NCBI GenBank assembly: GCA_023132505.1 | Contig: JAGLYE010000032.1 | Span: 1 to 11,106, forward strand | DNA: 11,106 nucleotides | Source: Bacteroidales bacterium | GTDB lineage: Bacteria > Bacteroidota > Bacteroidia > Bacteroidales > B18-G4 | Direction: 5' to 3' | Shown here: positions 1-7,261 of the stretch, in pieces | Layout of the letters: every line of letters begins with the position of its first letter | How positions within the stretch are numbered: position 1 is the stretch's first letter | Translations under genes and position numbers: made by a program | Notes under the pieces: model-generated | What the model was told of the DNA's origin: nothing | The model's input: only the letters and a program-made list of their open reading frames with translations | Database searches by the model: none

Positions 1-1
1 G

Positions 2-79
2 GATCTGAAGAACAGCATCAGTCACAGGGGAAAAGCAACGCGAAAACTCATTAAATACCTTAATAGAATACAGACGTAG
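2..79 (+). CDS. rdgB: RdgB/HAM1 family XTP/dITP diphosphatase, C-terminal fragment
   Basis: This is the 3' end of a gene that starts outside the window; 25 codons remain before a TAG at 77-79. The residues read DLKNSISHRGKATRKLIKYL and then NRIQT. The S-H-R-G-K-A block, followed by a basic amphipathic helix, is the typical C-terminus of RdgB/HAM1/ITPA-family pyrophosphatases, where the His and Arg contact the purine base. Family members hydrolyse ITP, dITP and XTP to monophosphates in the cytoplasm and so keep deaminated purines out of nucleic acids. The fragment converges on ddl with a single base (80) between the two stop codons. The call rests on one short motif and position at the protein end; the catalytic Asp/Glu residues are outside the window. 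Confidence 0.8.
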   Translation, partial: DLKNSISHRGKATRKLIKYLNRIQT

Positions 80-80
80 C

Positions 81-1064
81 TTATCGGGAAAGTGCTTGTT
101 GCAAACTCAGGCTAAAGAGTTCTTTTAAGCTGATACCATCAACGGCTGCCTGCCGGGGCACAATGCTGCTTGGTGAAAGCCCCGGTACCGTATTCACCTC
201 AAGAAAATATATTCCTGATTCATTAAAGATATAATCGAACCTTACAAAACCGCGACAATCCAGCTTTTCATAAAGCATCTCCGAAATTGTACGGCATTGC
301 TGTTCTGTTTTTGAGGGAATGTCGGCAGGCGTTACTTCCTCAGCCATACCATCGGCATATTTTGCCTCGAAATCGAAAAAATCATTCCTGGGGATGATCT
401 CGGTAAGCGGGAGTGAATGTACATTGCCTTCAAGGGTGATCACACCACATGTAATTTCCCTTCCGGGAATAAAACCCTCTACCAAAACTTGTTGATCTTC
501 GCCAAAGGCTTTATGAACTGCTGCGGGGAGTTCAGATGGATCAGTAACCTTAGACATTCCTACACTGGAACCACCACTGTTTGGCTTTACAAAACAGGGT
601 AATCCTGTAGTCTTGACGGCCTCTTCAAAATCGATCACCTTTTCATTACGGAACAAGACCGACGGGGCAACATTCACACCAAATGAACGAACCAGGCGAT
701 TGCAATAATACTTATTGAAAGTAATAGCTGAGGTAGTACGGCCACATGCTGTGTATGGTATATCAAGCATATCGAGATAGCCCTGGAGCTTTCCATCCTC
801 TCCGGGAGTCCCGTGAATGGCAATGAAAACAGCATCAAAAATAATCTTTTCATCATTGATAAAAAGACTGAAGTCATCCCTGTTCACCAGATATTTGTTG
901 CCTTCAGCAGAGGTATATGACCATTCGTTGCCTCTGAAAATGATCAAATATGGTTCATAAATGTCCGTATCCAGGTGCTGTTCAACAACAGTGGCGCTCT
1001 TGATTGATATTTCATACTCTCCCGAATCACCTCCGGCTGCAATGGCTATTCTTATCTTCATCAT
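81..1064 (-). CDS. ddl: D-alanine--D-alanine ligase
   Basis: The enzyme joins two D-Ala with ATP hydrolysis in the cytoplasm to make the dipeptide for the peptidoglycan precursor UDP-MurNAc-pentapeptide. At 327 residues it is slightly longer than E. coli DdlB (306). Visible motifs, in order: GGDSGEYEIS at 11-20 with E16 matching DdlB E15; HGTPGEDG at 84-91; ATP-grasp K160; the Ser-rich loop GGSSVGMS at 164-171; EAKY at 233-236; R-F-D-Y at 275-278, with D277, E289 and N291 as expected metal ligands; and N-T-V-P-G-L-S at 291-297. The EAKY Tyr, matching DdlB Y216, favours ordinary D-Ala-D-Ala rather than Van-type D-Ala-D-Lac activity. Two consecutive Met codons (1059-1064) make the start ambiguous by one residue; no Shine-Dalgarno is seen. 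No perfect TAnnTTTG box was found upstream on this strand. Confidence 0.95.
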   Translation of the reverse strand: MMKIRIAIAAGGDSGEYEISIKSATVVEQHLDTDIYEPYLIIFRGNEWSYTSAEGNKYLVNRDDFSLFINDEKIIFDAVFIAIHGTPGEDGKLQGYLDMLDIPYTACGRTTSAITFNKYYCNRLVRSFGVNVAPSVLFRNEKVIDFEEAVKTTGLPCFVKPNSGGSSVGMSKVTDPSELPAAVHKAFGEDQQVLVEGFIPGREITCGVITLEGNVHSLPLTEIIPRNDFFDFEAKYADGMAEEVTPADIPSKTEQQCRTISEMLYEKLDCRGFVRFDYIFNESGIYFLEVNTVPGLSPSSIVPRQAAVDGISLKELFSLSLQQALSR

Positions 1065-1107
1065 AATTGATAACGTAATACCAGGATAAATGTATATAAT
1101 TAATTTT

Positions 1108-1115
1108 TATCTTTG
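1108..1115 (+). promoter_or_regulatory. Bacteroidota-type -7 box TATCTTTG, putative promoter of the PASTA/rluD operon
   Basis: TATCTTTG matches the Bacteroidota housekeeping consensus TAnnTTTG at every fixed position. It lies in the 152-base divergent spacer between ddl and the PASTA gene and would start a transcript near 1120, leaving a leader of about 95 bases. No clear TTG or TTTG is seen at the usual -33 distance, so the support is the -7 element plus position. The leader has no strong hairpin that I could find. Confidence 0.5.
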
Positions 1116-1216
1116 CTACCGTCATGCAATATCGGTGGATTTTTTAAGTTAAACATAAAAACTTTTCTTCGAATTCGACTGACCTACAGGCAGACACAAA
1201 CTGAATACATTAAAAC

Positions 1217-2062
1217 ATGTCGTTTTTCGGCTTCCTGATTAAAAAGAGATTTTACCTTCATCTTGGTTTGAGCATTGTCTTTACCTTGATCCTTTTCTTC
1301 ATTGTATTACAGTTCATCAAAATATATTCCAATCATGGCGACACTTATGTACTGCCTGATTTTTCAGGAAAGACACTTGCTGAGATCGAAAATGAACGAT
1401 ATGATCAACTTTACGAGTTTATCGTGATCGATTCTATTTTCGACACACACAATCCCAAGGGATCTGTCGTGATACAGAACCCTCCGGCCGGGTCTGTCGT
1501 CAAGCAATACAGAAAGGTGTATGTAACCCTGGTAGCCTATTCCACCGAAAAAGTGGAAATGCCGGATCTTATCGACCTCAGCCTGCGGCAAGCCGTGAAC
1601 AGCCTTCGTTCGAAAGGCTTGCTGGTAAACCAATTGCAGTATGTCGAGGACTTTGCAGGGAATGCCATACTCGAACAATTATTCGACGGTGAGGTGATCG
1701 AAGCAGGAACCATTATAGAAAAAGGATCAGGTATTGACCTGGTTGTAGGTCTCGGACAGGGCCATTATGCACCAATTCCTTTCCTCATTGGACTTAAGCT
1801 GACGGATGCAATAGATGCCATTAATAAAGCCTCTTTCAATGCGGGGAATATTTACTTTCTCGACGGCGAAGATACTGAACATGCCAGGGTATACAGGCAA
1901 AACCCTGCATGGAACATGGATAAGCAACTTTTTAAAGGCAGAACCCTGGGTATCTCATTGCGTTCGGATCTCGATTTTGATTTTGATGCGCTGATCCAGG
2001 AACTCAAGCCCGACACCCTGCATTTTTCCGATACAACAAATTTTATCGAACCGGAGTTTTAA
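1217..2062 (+). CDS. Membrane-anchored protein with three PASTA domains (no kinase domain)
   Basis: A 281-residue protein. A short basic N-terminus (K9 K10 R11) is followed by one hydrophobic segment at about 14-34, which suggests a type II (N-in) inner-membrane anchor with the rest in the periplasm. Three PASTA repeats follow at roughly 44-107, 111-178 and 184-249. Each opens with a P-D/P-F-type strand (VLPDFSG, EMPDLID, PIPFLIG), has an AxxxL-like helix, and has an N-P-P-A-G, E-A-G or Q-N-P turn. The tail is acidic. PASTA domains in PknB-type kinases and some PBPs bind peptidoglycan or mediate protein contacts; here they stand alone. First gene of a probable operon, 25 bases ahead of the next gene. 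Binding muropeptides is an inference from the family and from the neighbouring ddl; a structural role is equally possible. Confidence 0.88.
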   Translation: MSFFGFLIKKRFYLHLGLSIVFTLILFFIVLQFIKIYSNHGDTYVLPDFSGKTLAEIENERYDQLYEFIVIDSIFDTHNPKGSVVIQNPPAGSVVKQYRKVYVTLVAYSTEKVEMPDLIDLSLRQAVNSLRSKGLLVNQLQYVEDFAGNAILEQLFDGEVIEAGTIIEKGSGIDLVVGLGQGHYAPIPFLIGLKLTDAIDAINKASFNAGNIYFLDGEDTEHARVYRQNPAWNMDKQLFKGRTLGISLRSDLDFDFDALIQELKPDTLHFSDTTNFIEPEF

Positions 2063-2087
2063 TAAGAACTAAAGAAATCAATATATA

Positions 2088-4235
2088 ATGAAACGCTGTC
2101 TTTTATTGCTTGTCGGGAGTTTACTGATCCAATGCTTTATTTACGGCCAGGAGCAGCTTAGCGAACTTTATACCAACCCGGTGATCAAGCATGAACTAAA
2201 ATCCCATGAAGCAAGTATTGGTGCAGAAAAAGGAATTATTAAGCCCGGACCTATCCATCTTCCTGTTTTTGATGATTTCCATAGTGACAATATTTTCCCC
2301 GATACTGCACTGTTCAGCGACAGAGATGCGTTTATCAATGATGACTTCCCATACAGGTCGGTGAACATCGGTGCCGCTACTCTGGATGCAATTGATGAAA
2401 ATGGCAACATCTACCCCGGCGCCAGCATGTTCCCCTTTATTGCGGACCATCTGACTTCCAGGCCTATACGGCTTGATTCATTGTTTCTTCCAAGCGAGAC
2501 CCGGGCAATTACACTGGCAGATTCCATATACTTCAGTTTCTTTTATCAACCACAGGGGCGAGGTAACGCGCCCGAACCTTTCGACTCACTGGTTTTGGAA
2601 TTTGGTTATTATGATGGGGATTCGCTTTTTGCATTTATGGATTCCATAATATTGCCTGCCAGTTCATACCTGGCTGATCCCAATGATACTATTTTCCCAT
2701 TTGATACGATCTATGCTCCGCCACAATGTGATCCGGGTGTTTATATGATCAATTTCGACACCATTGTATGGGGCGACATGATCACCCTGCCCTGCGATTC
2801 GGTATTTGACCCGAATATCAGATGGGAGCACATATGGGCAAGCGAAGGAATGCGGATCGACTCCTTTTACAAGCAATACAATACCTATTCCAGGCAGGTG
2901 ATGATCCCTGTTAAAGACAGCGCAAAGTATTATCACAAGCATTTCTTTTTTCGTTTTTTCAATTTTGCCAGCCTGGCCAGTGATAATAACCCAAGCTGGA
3001 AAAGTAATTGTGATCAATGGAACATCGACTACATTTATCTGAATACCGGACGTTCAGCTGCCGATACTTTTTTCCGCGATATTACCTTTGCCGAGCGGGC
3101 ACCATCTTTCCTGAAAGATTTTACTGCTATGCCGTTACGGCAATACCGGAATGATCCGACCAACCAGCTGAAGGATTCCCTGAAACTGTATATCACCAAT
3201 CTCAGCGCTGACACCTTCAACGTTTATTATGAATATATCATCGATGAGCAGGGAGGAAGTTATTCTCATACATACAATGGAGGATTTGCAAATCTATATC
3301 CATTCTATTTAACTGGCTATCAGAGTTGTACCAATGTACCGCAGCATGCATGCCCTCCCAGGGACTTTCTATTCCCATTAAGCAGTCAGGCCGACAGTTC
3401 AAGCTATTTCATCAGGCATGTGATCCACGACCAGAGCAATCCTGACCTGGGAGATACCATACATTTCATCCAAAAGTTCTATAACTATTATGCCTACGAT
3501 GATGGCACACCTGAACTGGGATATGGTGTCAGCCTGACCGGAGGCAAGGTGGGATGCCGTTTTACGCTGAATATCGCCGATTCACTTAAAGGGATTGCCA
3601 TGTTCTTCAACCGGGTGCAGAATAACCAGAACGACAAATTCTTCACCATGAAAATATGGGACAATAACAATGGGAAACCGGGTAATGTCATTTGGGAAAA
3701 GGAGGACCTGAAGCCAAAGTTCAGCGATGACCTTTACCGCATGCAGATCTATGAGATCAACCCTCCACTGGCGGTTGTAGGAACATTTTTTATTGGGTGG
3801 GAACAAACAACAGCAGACCTGCTGAATGTTGGGTTTGACACGCACCAGGATGCATCAGAAAACCTGTTCTATAATACCTCAGGTAGCTGGGAGCAATCTC
3901 TGATGTCTGGTTCCCTGCTGATGCGTCCGATACTGTACAATTATTATGACCCATTTATTGTTGAAGAAAAGCTTCCGGATCAAAGCTGGAGTATATATCC
4001 AAATCCGGTAAGCAATGGGGTCTTGCATATAGAGAACAGCATTGCTACAGATTTTGACCTGCAAAAAACAAACTCTGTTATCAGCATTTATGATATGCTG
4101 GGAAGGGCTATGATCAGCATCCCGTATTCGAATGTGATCAATACATCTGCACTGCCACAAGGTTTTTACATAGTACACATCTCAAACGAATCCGGCAACA
4201 TCAGCCATATACATAAGATCGTTATTAAAAAATAG
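2088..4235 (+). CDS. Secreted T9SS type A sorting domain protein of unknown function
   Basis: A 715-residue protein with a Sec signal peptide (K2 R3, hydrophobic 4-19, likely cleavage after G20). A long extracellular part shows no catalytic motif I recognise. It is rich in aromatic and Asp residues and looks like consecutive beta-sandwich domains: D-Q-W-N-I-D-Y-I-Y-L at 309-318 resembles the closing strands of carbohydrate-binding-like jelly rolls, and another segment runs from the YAYDDGTPELGYG region to RPILYNYYDP. The C-terminus is a T9SS type A sorting domain: YPNP at 637-640, then I-Y-D-M-L-G-R, A-L-P-Q-G-F-Y-I-V and a final K-I-V-I-K-K. The product should cross the outer membrane by T9SS and be surface-bound or released. 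It lies between the PASTA gene (25 bases) and rluD (6 bases), so it is co-transcribed with both. A surface structural or adhesive role is a guess. Confidence 0.88.
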   Translation: MKRCLLLLVGSLLIQCFIYGQEQLSELYTNPVIKHELKSHEASIGAEKGIIKPGPIHLPVFDDFHSDNIFPDTALFSDRDAFINDDFPYRSVNIGAATLDAIDENGNIYPGASMFPFIADHLTSRPIRLDSLFLPSETRAITLADSIYFSFFYQPQGRGNAPEPFDSLVLEFGYYDGDSLFAFMDSIILPASSYLADPNDTIFPFDTIYAPPQCDPGVYMINFDTIVWGDMITLPCDSVFDPNIRWEHIWASEGMRIDSFYKQYNTYSRQVMIPVKDSAKYYHKHFFFRFFNFASLASDNNPSWKSNCDQWNIDYIYLNTGRSAADTFFRDITFAERAPSFLKDFTAMPLRQYRNDPTNQLKDSLKLYITNLSADTFNVYYEYIIDEQGGSYSHTYNGGFANLYPFYLTGYQSCTNVPQHACPPRDFLFPLSSQADSSSYFIRHVIHDQSNPDLGDTIHFIQKFYNYYAYDDGTPELGYGVSLTGGKVGCRFTLNIADSLKGIAMFFNRVQNNQNDKFFTMKIWDNNNGKPGNVIWEKEDLKPKFSDDLYRMQIYEINPPLAVVGTFFIGWEQTTADLLNVGFDTHQDASENLFYNTSGSWEQSLMSGSLLMRPILYNYYDPFIVEEKLPDQSWSIYPNPVSNGVLHIENSIATDFDLQKTNSVISIYDMLGRAMISIPYSNVINTSALPQGFYIVHISNESGNISHIHKIVIKK

Positions 4236-4241
4236 GCACAC

Positions 4242-5267
4242 ATGCCGAATGAAGAATTCAACGACCAGGAGCAAGACCTTTTTGAACATTACCGTTTCGT
4301 AGCAGACCCGGGGCAAAACCCATTCAGGATTGACAAATTCCTTATGGGAAGAATTGAAAATGTTTCAAGAAATAAGATCCAGCAAGCAGCCGCCACAGGC
4401 AGTATTCTTGTCAACGACAAAGCTGTTAAACAAAACTACAAAGTCAGACCCGGTGATGTAATAACCATTGTCCTGGCTGAACCACCCAGGGATACAGAGA
4501 TAATCCCTGAAGATATTCCTGTTGACATTGTATTTGAAGATGATCACATCATGCTGATCAATAAAAAGGCAGGTATGGTTGTACATCCTGCCTACGCCAA
4601 TTTCACCGGGACCCTGGTCAATGCCCTGACTTATTATCTGCAGCAAAAAAGCGGAGATGAGGAAGCCAAGCCTTACCTGGTGCACCGGATCGACAAAGAC
4701 ACCTCGGGTATTATGCTGGTTGCCAAGACAGAACTGGCGCAAACCAAGCTGGCAAAAGAATTCTTTGACCATACCATCGACAGGAAGTATACGGCCCTGG
4801 TATGGGGAGATTTTGATGATGAAGAAGGCACTATCGACGGGAATCTGGGCCGCAGTAAAAGTAACAGGAAGGTGATGACCGTATACCCTGATGGTATAAG
4901 CGGAAAAAATGCGATTACCCACTGGAAGGTGATTAAACGCTTTGGATACATAACAATGATAGAGTGCACCCTGGAAACCGGCAGGACGCACCAGATCAGG
5001 GCTCATTTGAAATACATCAAACACCCGCTATTCAATGATGCTTCGTATGGAGGCGATCAAATCTTAAAGGGAACTACATTTACCAAGTACCGGCAATTCA
5101 TAAAAAACTGCTTTGCCATCTTGCCACGCCAGGCCTTACATGCCAGATCCCTTGGCCTTAAGCACCCTGTTAGCGGCAAGAATATGTTCTTTGATTCAGA
5201 CTTACCTGCTGATATGCAAGAGGTTATTGAAAAGTGGGAGCATTATGTGGTGCATCAGAAGGAATAA
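4242..5267 (+). CDS. rluD: RluA/RluD family 23S rRNA pseudouridine synthase
   Basis: A 341-residue cytoplasmic enzyme that isomerises specific uridines of large-subunit rRNA to pseudouridine; RluD modifies helix 69. An N-terminal S4-like RNA-binding domain spans about 29-75 (RIDKFL, SRNKIQ, ILVNDK, VRPGDVI). The catalytic domain begins near 95. The signature HRIDKDTSG starts at H148 and supplies the catalytic Asp D151. Further family motifs are the V-V-H-P loop, the E-C-x-L-E-x-G-R-T-H-Q-I-R-x-H stretch and the late Q-A-L-H-A block. Its length fits RluD-type members (about 326 in E. coli). It starts only 6 bases after the preceding stop, so translation is probably coupled. Its stop is 17 bases from that of the convergent protease, with no recognisable terminator between. 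RluD is likelier than RluC/RluA from the S4 domain and length, but the exact target uridines cannot be read from sequence. Confidence 0.92.
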   Translation: MPNEEFNDQEQDLFEHYRFVADPGQNPFRIDKFLMGRIENVSRNKIQQAAATGSILVNDKAVKQNYKVRPGDVITIVLAEPPRDTEIIPEDIPVDIVFEDDHIMLINKKAGMVVHPAYANFTGTLVNALTYYLQQKSGDEEAKPYLVHRIDKDTSGIMLVAKTELAQTKLAKEFFDHTIDRKYTALVWGDFDDEEGTIDGNLGRSKSNRKVMTVYPDGISGKNAITHWKVIKRFGYITMIECTLETGRTHQIRAHLKYIKHPLFNDASYGGDQILKGTTFTKYRQFIKNCFAILPRQALHARSLGLKHPVSGKNMFFDSDLPADMQEVIEKWEHYVVHQKE

Positions 5268-5284
5268 GGAATGAGAGTTCTGGA

Positions 5285-7153
5285 TTAGTAGATTATGAGG
5301 GGCAGATTATCTTCCATGATATTTGTTTTAATATGCAGGATATAGGTGCCTGCACTAATATCTCCCAGGGGTATCTTAAAGATGCCGTTAACGACAGGCG
5401 AACTTGAATATTCCTTTACAAGCTGCCCGGTGAGGTCGAACACTTCTACTTCTATAAATTCCAGCTGCCGCCGGCCAAAGTCCATGATCACATATTCATT
5501 TGCCGGATTCGGATACAGGTTCGGAGTGACACGGATATAGCTTTTTCTCAGAAGTGTGTCAGCACGGTCTGTGGTTCCAATAATTAATTTGACATCATAA
5601 ACCCCGTAATCGCGATATGTGATACTTCCAGGATGCTGGTATGATAATAATGAAGGATCCCCTCCAAAGAATGTCCAGTACCAGTATTCAGGGTTACCGA
5701 TTGACTGGTCAGTGAAAGATACCTGTCCACCAATGCTGACAATAGAAGTATCAGCCTTAAAATTCGCAGTGAGCAGGCTTCCATAACCAAAACCATCCAG
5801 GCTTTGCAGACCGGTATTATTCGGATCAAGGTAAGGTTTCAGCTGGGCATCTGCCAAACTGCCATTGGAAGTCCAGTGAGATGAAAACTTCCCGTAATAA
5901 TCCGGTGCTGTGAGTTCTGTACAACTGGCAGATCCTCCTGTCAGGGTACCCACGATCTTACCGGTATTGTTAAAGATTGGTGACCCGGATGAGCCTCCTT
6001 CCGTAACACCATGGCCATTTGCAGTTTCAGCCCAGATTACTTTCCAGTACATTCCATTGGGATCTTGTGAAGACTGGCCATATTGAGTGGAAACAAGTGA
6101 AGAAGTATAGGTTGATATTTTTTTTATATCCCCTTTGGGATGATGTATTCCAACACCGGAAGCGCTGGGCAATCCATTTCTGCTCCAGCCCGACAAATAG
6201 GGATTATAATTCTCAGGCACTGTATGGCTCAACTGCAGCAATTTAAAATCTGAGCCCGAAGTAGTGCCATAAGGAGCCTGTGCCAGTAAGGATGATCCGG
6301 TAATGGTATTTGATTGCGGGTTTGTTAGCGGATCTTCACACGACAAAGCTTCATAATTAAAATGAAATACCCATTGCGAATAATCACTTAAGGAAGCAGA
6401 AGTACCACAATGCCGGGCTGTAAGAAAGTAGGGAATGCTGTCCTCACGTGTATTGTTTACCAATGCCCCGGTACAAAGATAGGTTCCGAAACCTGCTTTC
6501 AACACGATTTTAGCAACGCTTCTTTTCTCATTTTGCCATGCAGCGCCTTCCGGGCAATTCACATTGACCTCGCAGGGGCCGGAATCACCTTTCAACAGGC
6601 GTTCCACATTTCTGTATATGTATTGCACCTGATAAATATCAACTATTGGGTTTGCCGGGTTGTGTTTCGGCGCATCATATTCTATCACTAACTCATCCCC
6701 ATAAATAAGTTCTGTGGCAAAGTAGCCCCCCGACGGATTGTTTTTTGATGTAAAAGCACCGATCAGCTGCGATCGATCCCGGCTATAGATAAAGAGCTTC
6801 CCCCCTTCGGGTATATTGAATGATCGATAATAGAGAATGATCCCTTTTGCATCTTTGACTTTTATCCCCAGGCTAAGGTATCTTTTACCCCTTCGGGCTT
6901 CTGACCAGGAGCCGTCTCTGCTAAGGCTGATATCAACCGGAATGCCAATGCCAATGCGGTAGGGCACCGGCTCATCAATAAATGAATTATCCTGTTCAAA
7001 AACAGAGGCCAGGTTCGGTGGATCCGGTTGCACAAATTGATGGCTTACTGATGCTGAACTTATTGCATAGCTATATGGAATACCCCCCTCGCTGATCTGG
7101 GCAGCAAGATCTATGGTAAGCAACAGACATATGATAACAATAATCCTGGACAT
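5285..7153 (-). CDS. Secreted lysyl-endopeptidase-like serine protease with one PKD domain and T9SS sorting domain
   Basis: A 622-residue preproenzyme. Signal peptide 1-19 (ends L-A-A-Q), propeptide about 20-188, predicted mature start G189 after K188 (LLK|GDSGPC), trypsin-like domain to about 455, PKD domain 462-542, T9SS type A domain from YPNP 547-550. The protease part closely follows Achromobacter protease I: the paired C-x5-C at the mature N-terminus, T-A-R-H-C-G with catalytic H248, S-G-S-D-F with D302, G-S-S-G-S-P with S389, and six Cys in the same order (three expected disulfides). D418 before Y-Y-G matches the Lys-selecting Asp225, so cleavage after Lys is predicted. The helper residues Trp169 and His210 appear replaced by Tyr and Thr. 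The protein ends in L-I-I-Y without the usual terminal Lys. Paralogue of the adjacent gene, with its own -7 box. Likely an extracellular protein-degrading or processing enzyme. Confidence 0.9.
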   Translation of the reverse strand: MSRIIVIICLLLTIDLAAQISEGGIPYSYAISSASVSHQFVQPDPPNLASVFEQDNSFIDEPVPYRIGIGIPVDISLSRDGSWSEARRGKRYLSLGIKVKDAKGIILYYRSFNIPEGGKLFIYSRDRSQLIGAFTSKNNPSGGYFATELIYGDELVIEYDAPKHNPANPIVDIYQVQYIYRNVERLLKGDSGPCEVNVNCPEGAAWQNEKRSVAKIVLKAGFGTYLCTGALVNNTREDSIPYFLTARHCGTSASLSDYSQWVFHFNYEALSCEDPLTNPQSNTITGSSLLAQAPYGTTSGSDFKLLQLSHTVPENYNPYLSGWSRNGLPSASGVGIHHPKGDIKKISTYTSSLVSTQYGQSSQDPNGMYWKVIWAETANGHGVTEGGSSGSPIFNNTGKIVGTLTGGSASCTELTAPDYYGKFSSHWTSNGSLADAQLKPYLDPNNTGLQSLDGFGYGSLLTANFKADTSIVSIGGQVSFTDQSIGNPEYWYWTFFGGDPSLLSYQHPGSITYRDYGVYDVKLIIGTTDRADTLLRKSYIRVTPNLYPNPANEYVIMDFGRRQLEFIEVEVFDLTGQLVKEYSSSPVVNGIFKIPLGDISAGTYILHIKTNIMEDNLPLIIY

Positions 7154-7160
7154 CTATAAA

Positions 7161-7168
7161 CAAAGATA
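7161..7168 (-). promoter_or_regulatory. -7 box TATCTTTG just upstream of the 622-residue protease
   Basis: Read on the minus strand this is a perfect TAnnTTTG match and the same octamer as at 1108-1115 and 9708-9715. It ends only 7 bases before the ATG at 7153, so a transcript started at the usual distance would have a leader of only a few bases or none. The nearest TTTG on this strand (7183-7186) is 14 bases away, shorter than the usual -33 spacing. The signal peptide begins exactly at this ATG, so a later start is unlikely. Confidence 0.45.
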
Positions 7169-7202
7169 AAGAATTGAGTTTACAAAATTTTTTAGTTTGC
7201 AT

Positions 7203-7241
7203 AAAAAAAACTGCCCCGGGCATTTGGCTGAGGCAGTTTTT
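7203..7241 (-). terminator. Intrinsic terminator after the 803-residue protease gene
   Basis: A perfect 10-bp stem (7206-7215 with 7232-7241, AAAAACTGCC/GGCAGTTTTT) encloses a 16-base loop containing C- and G-rich bases. On the minus strand the stem is followed by a run of eight T (7210 down to 7203, partly within the stem). It lies 20 bases after the stop codon at 7262-7264. The A and T tracts flank both arms, so it could also act on the plus strand, but no plus-strand gene reads into it nearby. It separates the two protease genes into different transcription units. Confidence 0.85.
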
Positions 7242-7261
7242 ATATGATATCTTCAAAAGGT

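Noticed and set aside
1..54. Plus-strand frame 1 ending in TAA at 52-54 (GSEEQHQSQGKSNAKTH) as the upstream gene's C-terminus
   Set aside because: The neighbouring frame ending at 79 carries the recognisable RdgB SHRGKA motif, so frame 1 is a shadow.
81..1064. Van-type D-Ala-D-Lac ligase (vancomycin resistance)
   Set aside because: The EAKY tyrosine typical of D-Ala-D-Ala ligases is present, and no vanH/vanX-like genes are nearby.
2130..2150. Possible lipoprotein cysteine (C16) in the signal peptide of the 715-residue protein
   Set aside because: The residue before the Cys is Gln, which does not fit a lipobox, and the C-terminal T9SS domain indicates another route.
4365..5024. Long antisense open frame (219 codons) inside rluD
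   Set aside because: The plus strand encodes a complete RluD with all motifs; the antisense product has no family features or promoter.
5268..5284. Shared terminator between convergent rluD and the protease
   Set aside because: The 17-base gap has neither a stem nor a T-tract.
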